Shown one piece after another: positions 60,530 through 64,000 of a DNA stretch of 64,000 nt. This DNA comes from Flavobacteriales bacterium UBA4110 (GTDB taxonomy: Bacteria; Bacteroidota; Bacteroidia; Flavobacteriales; Weeksellaceae): the NCBI GenBank assembly GCA_002383165.1, contig DFXK01000006.1:1-64000 (forward strand), in the 5' to 3' direction. Below the pieces are notes generated by a model, which saw only the letters and a program-made list of their open reading frames with translations, did not search any database and was not told the origin of the DNA. The translations under genes and the position numbers were made by a program. The first letter of the stretch is position 1. The number at the start of each line of letters is the position of its first letter.

Positions 60530-61267
60530 ATGAAACCCATCATCAAAATAGAAAACATGAAACGCGAATTCAAAATGGGCGACGAAATCGTTCACGCTTT
60601 GAAAGGCATCGATTTGACCATCAACGAAGGCGAGTTTGTGACGATTATGGGAACCAGTGGTTCGGGAAAATCAACTTTCCTTAATGTTTTGGGATGCCTC
60701 GACCAGCCATCTTCCGGAACTTATGAGCTGGACGGCATTTTGGTAAAAGATTTAAACAAAAATCAATTGGCTGAAATCAGGAATACAAAAATCGGATTCA
60801 TATTTCAGTCCTACAATTTATTGGCAAGAACCAGCGCGCTGGAAAACGTAGAGTTACCTTTGCTTTACAATTCCAAAGTGTCGGCGGAAGAGAGAAGGGA
60901 GCGCGCTGTGAAAGCCTTAAAACAAGTTGGTCTGGAGAGCAGAATGGGACACGTTCCAAGCCAGCTTTCCGGTGGACAACAGCAGAGAGTTGCTATTGCC
61001 AGAGCTTTGGTCAATCATCCAATCATCCTTTTGGCAGACGAGGCGACTGGAAATCTCGATACCAGAACTTCCTACCAAGTGATGAATCTTTTTCAGGAAC
61101 TCAACGACCAAGGAATCACGATTGGATTTGTAACCCACGAAGACGACATTGCGAGATTCAGCAAGCGAACCGTGATTTTACGGGACGGATTAATCAAGGA
61201 AGACAAAACCGTAGAAAACCGACTGATTGCCAAAGAAGAATTATTAAAACTTCCAAAAGCAGAATAA
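60530..61267 (+). CDS. ABC transporter ATP-binding protein, MacB/LolD type
   Basis: 245 residues: MGTSGSGKST (Walker A, about 40-49), GFIFQSYNLLARTSALENVELPLLY (Q-loop, MacB/LolD type), LSGGQQQRVAIARAL and LLADEATGNLDT. It powers the permease at 61611, from which it is separated by a 344-base repeat-bearing gap. Substrate could be a peptide, macrolide or lipoprotein. Confidence 0.9.
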   Translation: MKPIIKIENMKREFKMGDEIVHALKGIDLTINEGEFVTIMGTSGSGKSTFLNVLGCLDQPSSGTYELDGILVKDLNKNQLAEIRNTKIGFIFQSYNLLARTSALENVELPLLYNSKVSAEERRERAVKALKQVGLESRMGHVPSQLSGGQQQRVAIARALVNHPIILLADEATGNLDTRTSYQVMNLFQELNDQGITIGFVTHEDDIARFSKRTVILRDGLIKEDKTVENRLIAKEELLKLPKAE

Positions 61268-61316
61268 ACACTTGTTCAGATATATTTAGAAATCAATGAA
61301 GATGGATTAATGAAGT

Positions 61317-61424
61317 AAACTTTTTGCAAACCTACAATGCCGATGAAAATGCCGAAGCAATGTAGCAGGAAAATGAACCAGATAATGAAATGATTATGAA
61401 GAAGTCAGGTTTGCAAAGAGTTTT
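61317..61424. repeat. inverted-repeat element, copy 1 of a tandem pair
   Basis: AAACTTTTTGCAAACCT at 61317-61333 and AGGTTTGCAAAGAGTTTT at 61407-61424 bound about 75 bases containing ACAATGCCGATGAAAATGC and GAAGAAGTC. It lies inside the ABC operon. Confidence 0.75.
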
Positions 61425-61481
61425 AAAAATGAAAATAATAGTTCAATCATAATTTAAAAATGAAGAGGAATTAATGTTGTG

Positions 61482-61587
61482 AACTTTTTGCAAACCTACA
61501 ATGCAGACGAAAATGTTGATGAATTGAAGCTGAAAAAATGAACCAGACAATGAAAAGAAAATGAAGAAGTCAGGTTTGCAAAAAGTT
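61482..61587. repeat. inverted-repeat element, copy 2
   Basis: AACTTTTTGCAAACCT (61482-61497) and its exact inverse AGGTTTGCAAAAAGTT (61572-61587), with inner sequence like copy 1 (ACAATGCAGACGAAAATG, GAAGAAGTC). It ends 23 bases before the permease start. Confidence 0.8.
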
Positions 61588-61610
61588 TTATTAAACCAAA
61601 AATCAAGAAA

Positions 61611-62828
61611 ATGCATTTCACCAATTTATTAAAAATAGCCTGGAAAGCCATTCTCCTCAACAAAACCAGAGCAATGCTGACAATGCTCGGAATCATCATT
61701 GGTGTAGCTTCCGTGATTGCAATGTTGGCGATTGGAGAAGGTTCCAAAGAAAGCATCAAGAAAAATATTTCCAGTATGGGTGCGAATCTTATCACGATTC
61801 GTCCAGGAGCAGGAATGATGGGCGGCGTTCGTTCCGACCCTTCTGCGATGCAGACTTTGACTTTGGCAGATTACAACGCTTTGAAAGCTCAGGCAAAATT
61901 GATTAAAGATATTTCGCCTTTGGTCAACGGAAGCGGACAAAGTATCGCAGGTTCCAACAACTGGCCAACTTCTATCTATGGCGCTTCTCCGGAATATCTG
62001 AAAATCCGAGATTGGGGCGTAGATGAAGGTTCAATGTTCACAGAAGATGACATCGAATCGTATGTGAAAGTTGCCGTTATCGGAAAAACCGTTCAGGAAA
62101 ATCTCTTTCCGAATGAAAATCCGATTGGGAAAATGATTCGTTTCAAAAATATTCCTTTCAAAGTGATTGGTGTTTTGAAAGAAAAGGGCGAAAACACATT
62201 TGGGCAAGACCAGGATGACATTATCATTGCGCCTTATACAGCGGTTCAGAAAAGGATTTTGGCGCAGACTTATCTTCAGTCTATCGTCGCTTCATCTTTG
62301 AGCGAAGAAGATTCTGAAGCTGCTGTTAACGAAGTGAAATCCATAATGGAAAATCAGCACAAGATAAAACCTGATGAAGACAACGATTTCAATGTTTCTT
62401 CACAACAGGAAATTATCTCGATGTTCAGTTCAACCAGCGAAATGTTGACGATTCTTCTGGTTGCGATCGCAAGTATTTCCTTACTCGTCGGTGGAATCGG
62501 AATTATGAATATTATGTACGTTTCCGTAAAAGAAAGAACCAAAGAAATTGGTTTGAGAATGGCAATCGGTGCCAAAGGAAACGATATTCTGATGCAATTT
62601 TTGATAGAATCAGTTTTGATTTCTATTACAGGCGGAGTTTTAGGCGTTTTAATCGGACTGATTGCCACTTTTTGTATCCAACAATTTGCAGGTTGGCCGG
62701 TAAGTGTGACGATGATTTCTATTGTGATTTCCTTCGTGGTCTGTACGATTACAGGTGTTTTCTTCGGTTGGTATCCTGCGAGAAAAGCTGCCCAGAGCGA
62801 CCCAATCAATGCGTTGAGATACGAGTAA
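61611..62828 (+). CDS. ABC transporter permease, MacB-like
   Basis: 405 residues: an N-terminal membrane helix (TMLGIIIGVASVIAMLAIGEG, about 24-44), a large periplasmic MacB_PCD domain (about 50-275), and FtsX-type three-helix membrane bundle (LLVAIASISLLVGGIGIMNIMYVSV, GGVLGVLIGLIATFC, IVISFVVCTITGVFFGWYPARKA), ending DPINALRYE. It is the mechanotransmission-type partner of the ATPase. Confidence 0.92.
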   Translation: MHFTNLLKIAWKAILLNKTRAMLTMLGIIIGVASVIAMLAIGEGSKESIKKNISSMGANLITIRPGAGMMGGVRSDPSAMQTLTLADYNALKAQAKLIKDISPLVNGSGQSIAGSNNWPTSIYGASPEYLKIRDWGVDEGSMFTEDDIESYVKVAVIGKTVQENLFPNENPIGKMIRFKNIPFKVIGVLKEKGENTFGQDQDDIIIAPYTAVQKRILAQTYLQSIVASSLSEEDSEAAVNEVKSIMENQHKIKPDEDNDFNVSSQQEIISMFSSTSEMLTILLVAIASISLLVGGIGIMNIMYVSVKERTKEIGLRMAIGAKGNDILMQFLIESVLISITGGVLGVLIGLIATFCIQQFAGWPVSVTMISIVISFVVCTITGVFFGWYPARKAAQSDPINALRYE

Positions 62829-62983
62829 TTGTTGATAGTTGCTGGTTTATAGTTGTTAGTAATTTTAAAAATGAAAAAGAATTATGCTGGAAAAAATCTT
62901 AAATTAACTACTTCAAAACTTTCACAAGTCCTCAATTTTTAAAGGATTGAATAAGTTTAAATTTTGAAAATCAATAATTTACA

Positions 62984-64000
62984 ATGATTAACCTTAAAAA
63001 TAAAAACCTAGAAATCAGCCTTCATCTTTTGATTTGGCTGGTTTTGTTCTTCCTTCCGGCTGCTTTTACGATTGGCTCGGAAACGGATTGGAATGGGATT
63101 TTCAGACATTTTTGGCTTCAACTGATTTTCTTGGCAGCGATTTTTTACCTCAATTATTCAGTTTTGGTAAAATGGCTTTTCGATGATAAAAAAATCTGGT
63201 TTTTCATTGCGAATGCAGTTCTTTTGATTTTATTGATTTATGTAAAAGGTCAGATTTTCGAATGGTTGGAACCAGACCGACCAAAAATGCCAGGAAGACG
63301 TCCACCAGAAGCTTTACGTTACTTTTTCGATTTCTTGATTTATCTGATTCCTGTTGCGTTTTCTATTGCCATCAATGCCAGTAAAAAAATGCAGAAAGCG
63401 GAAGAAATGAAAATCGAAGCGGACAATATCAAATTACAGTCGGAGCTTCAACATTTGAAATATCAGTTGCAACCGCATTTTTTCTTTAATTCACTTAATA
63501 ATATTTATTCTTTGATTGATTTTGATTCTGAAAAAGCGAAACAGAGCATTCACAGTTTGAGTAAACTGATGCGACATCTTTTGTACAAAACTGATGTTGA
63601 AAAAATAAGTCTTTCCGAAGAAATCGATTTTCTGAATAAATATATCGAGTTGATGTCATTAAGATTAAATGACAAAACGAAAGTTTATACTAATTTTCCT
63701 ACGCAAATTCCGAATCTTGAAGTGGCGCCATTGCTGTTTATTTCGATTGTAGAAAATGCTTTTAAACACGGCGTTTCTGCAACGCAACCTTCGGATATTC
63801 ATTTTAAAATGGAAATCTTGGAAGACGAAATTCAGTTTACAGCTTCTAATTCAAATTTCCCAAAAACCGATTCTGACAAAAGTGGTTCTGGAATCGGCGT
63901 TGAAAATCTGAAAAAAAGACTTAACTTGCTTTATCCCGAAAAACACGAATTTCATTATTGTCTAAACGACGGAATGTATATCGCGGAAGTAAAATTGAAA
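62984..64000 (+). CDS. LytS-type sensor histidine kinase, C-terminus cut by the window end
   Basis: 339 codons read to the last base. Four hydrophobic spans (about 10-30, 40-60, 70-88, 112-130), a linker helix (KKMQKAEEMKIEADNIKLQSELQ), then a His_kinase domain with the phospho-acceptor in YQLQPHFFFNSLNNIYSL (His about 165) and an HATPase part (VENAFKHGVS, SGSGIGVENLKKRLNLLY). Such kinases normally pair with a LytTR response regulator, which probably lies just outside. Its position suggests control of the export operon. Confidence 0.88.
   Translation, partial: MINLKNKNLEISLHLLIWLVLFFLPAAFTIGSETDWNGIFRHFWLQLIFLAAIFYLNYSVLVKWLFDDKKIWFFIANAVLLILLIYVKGQIFEWLEPDRPKMPGRRPPEALRYFFDFLIYLIPVAFSIAINASKKMQKAEEMKIEADNIKLQSELQHLKYQLQPHFFFNSLNNIYSLIDFDSEKAKQSIHSLSKLMRHLLYKTDVEKISLSEEIDFLNKYIELMSLRLNDKTKVYTNFPTQIPNLEVAPLLFISIVENAFKHGVSATQPSDIHFKMEILEDEIQFTASNSNFPKTDSDKSGSGIGVENLKKRLNLLYPEKHEFHYCLNDGMYIAEVKLK

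Noticed and set aside
1..64000. CRISPR arrays and rRNA genes
   Set aside because: No regularly spaced repeats and no 16S/23S/5S-like sequence were seen; the direct repeats found are single pairs or dispersed.

Overview
The window reads as chromosomal DNA of a low-G+C flavobacterium, most likely Weeksellaceae (the Chryseobacterium / Epilithonimonas / Elizabethkingia neighbourhood). The support is the core protein families (DUF5606, DUF5686, a type IX secretion C-terminal sorting domain, a GldA-like ABC ATPase), Flavobacteriia-type -7 boxes (TAnnTTTG) before several genes, and dispersed palindromes of the kind seen in that family. This placement is inference from content, not from a marker gene.

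Positions 1-10341 are an imported copper/silver resistance block, almost all on the minus strand and visibly richer in G+C than what follows. From its upstream end it carries a truncated copper ATPase (copA), a CopZ-like chaperone, a Cys-rich exported protein, an HMA-DUF3347 protein, a small protein of the 'PRPP synthetase-like' family, a CPH-type (P1B-3, CopB-like) ATPase, DUF3347, DUF305 and YHS-like envelope proteins, a haem-binding protein and a multicopper oxidase. Together they form a chaperone, export and periplasmic-oxidation route for Cu(I). Beyond it lies a leader-like region and an rteC-type regulator of Bacteroides conjugative elements, inactivated by two nonsense codons.

Positions 10341-29530 are an accessory, partly decaying region. 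The copper block stops abruptly inside copA, fused to the 3' part of a SRAP (YedK/HMCES) gene. Then come a WYL regulator, a small two-gene unit under a perfect 13-bp palindrome, an ars/chr operon (ArsR, DUF6428, thioredoxin-type ArsC, DoxX, ChrA), a UDG-fold protein overlapping a WG-repeat protein, and a run of pseudogenes (phosphoesterase-cREC fusion, WG repeat, DrmB-like, YopX-like, second SRAP, GH97, IS256). A Fic-domain gene with palindromic operators survives among them. The same stretch carries dif-like Xer sites and an 82-bp direct repeat. It ends with a tyrosine recombinase (minus) and a large serine recombinase (plus) whose 3' end runs into a tRNA-Leu(CAA) gene, so the tRNA is probably the right edge of the island.

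Positions 29560-64000 look like stable core chromosome: MBL hydrolase, a GAF-type methionine sulfoxide reductase, BtuF-like receptor, DUF5606, peptide deformylase, RuvX, an ECF sigma factor, ABC ATPase, PriA, PBP4-type carboxypeptidase, two M1 peptidases (one a T9SS substrate), Kbl, L19, FKBP isomerase, a Zn/Cd P-type ATPase, GH5, DUF5686, an alkyltransferase-like protein, two toxin-antitoxin pairs, thymidylate synthase, and a TolC-MacA-MacB export operon followed by a LytS-type histidine kinase cut by the window end. Most operon ends carry clear hairpin terminators. I found no intact novel defence or biosynthetic system. The most interesting structure is the combination of dif-like sites, repeats and broken genes at 10-24 kb.
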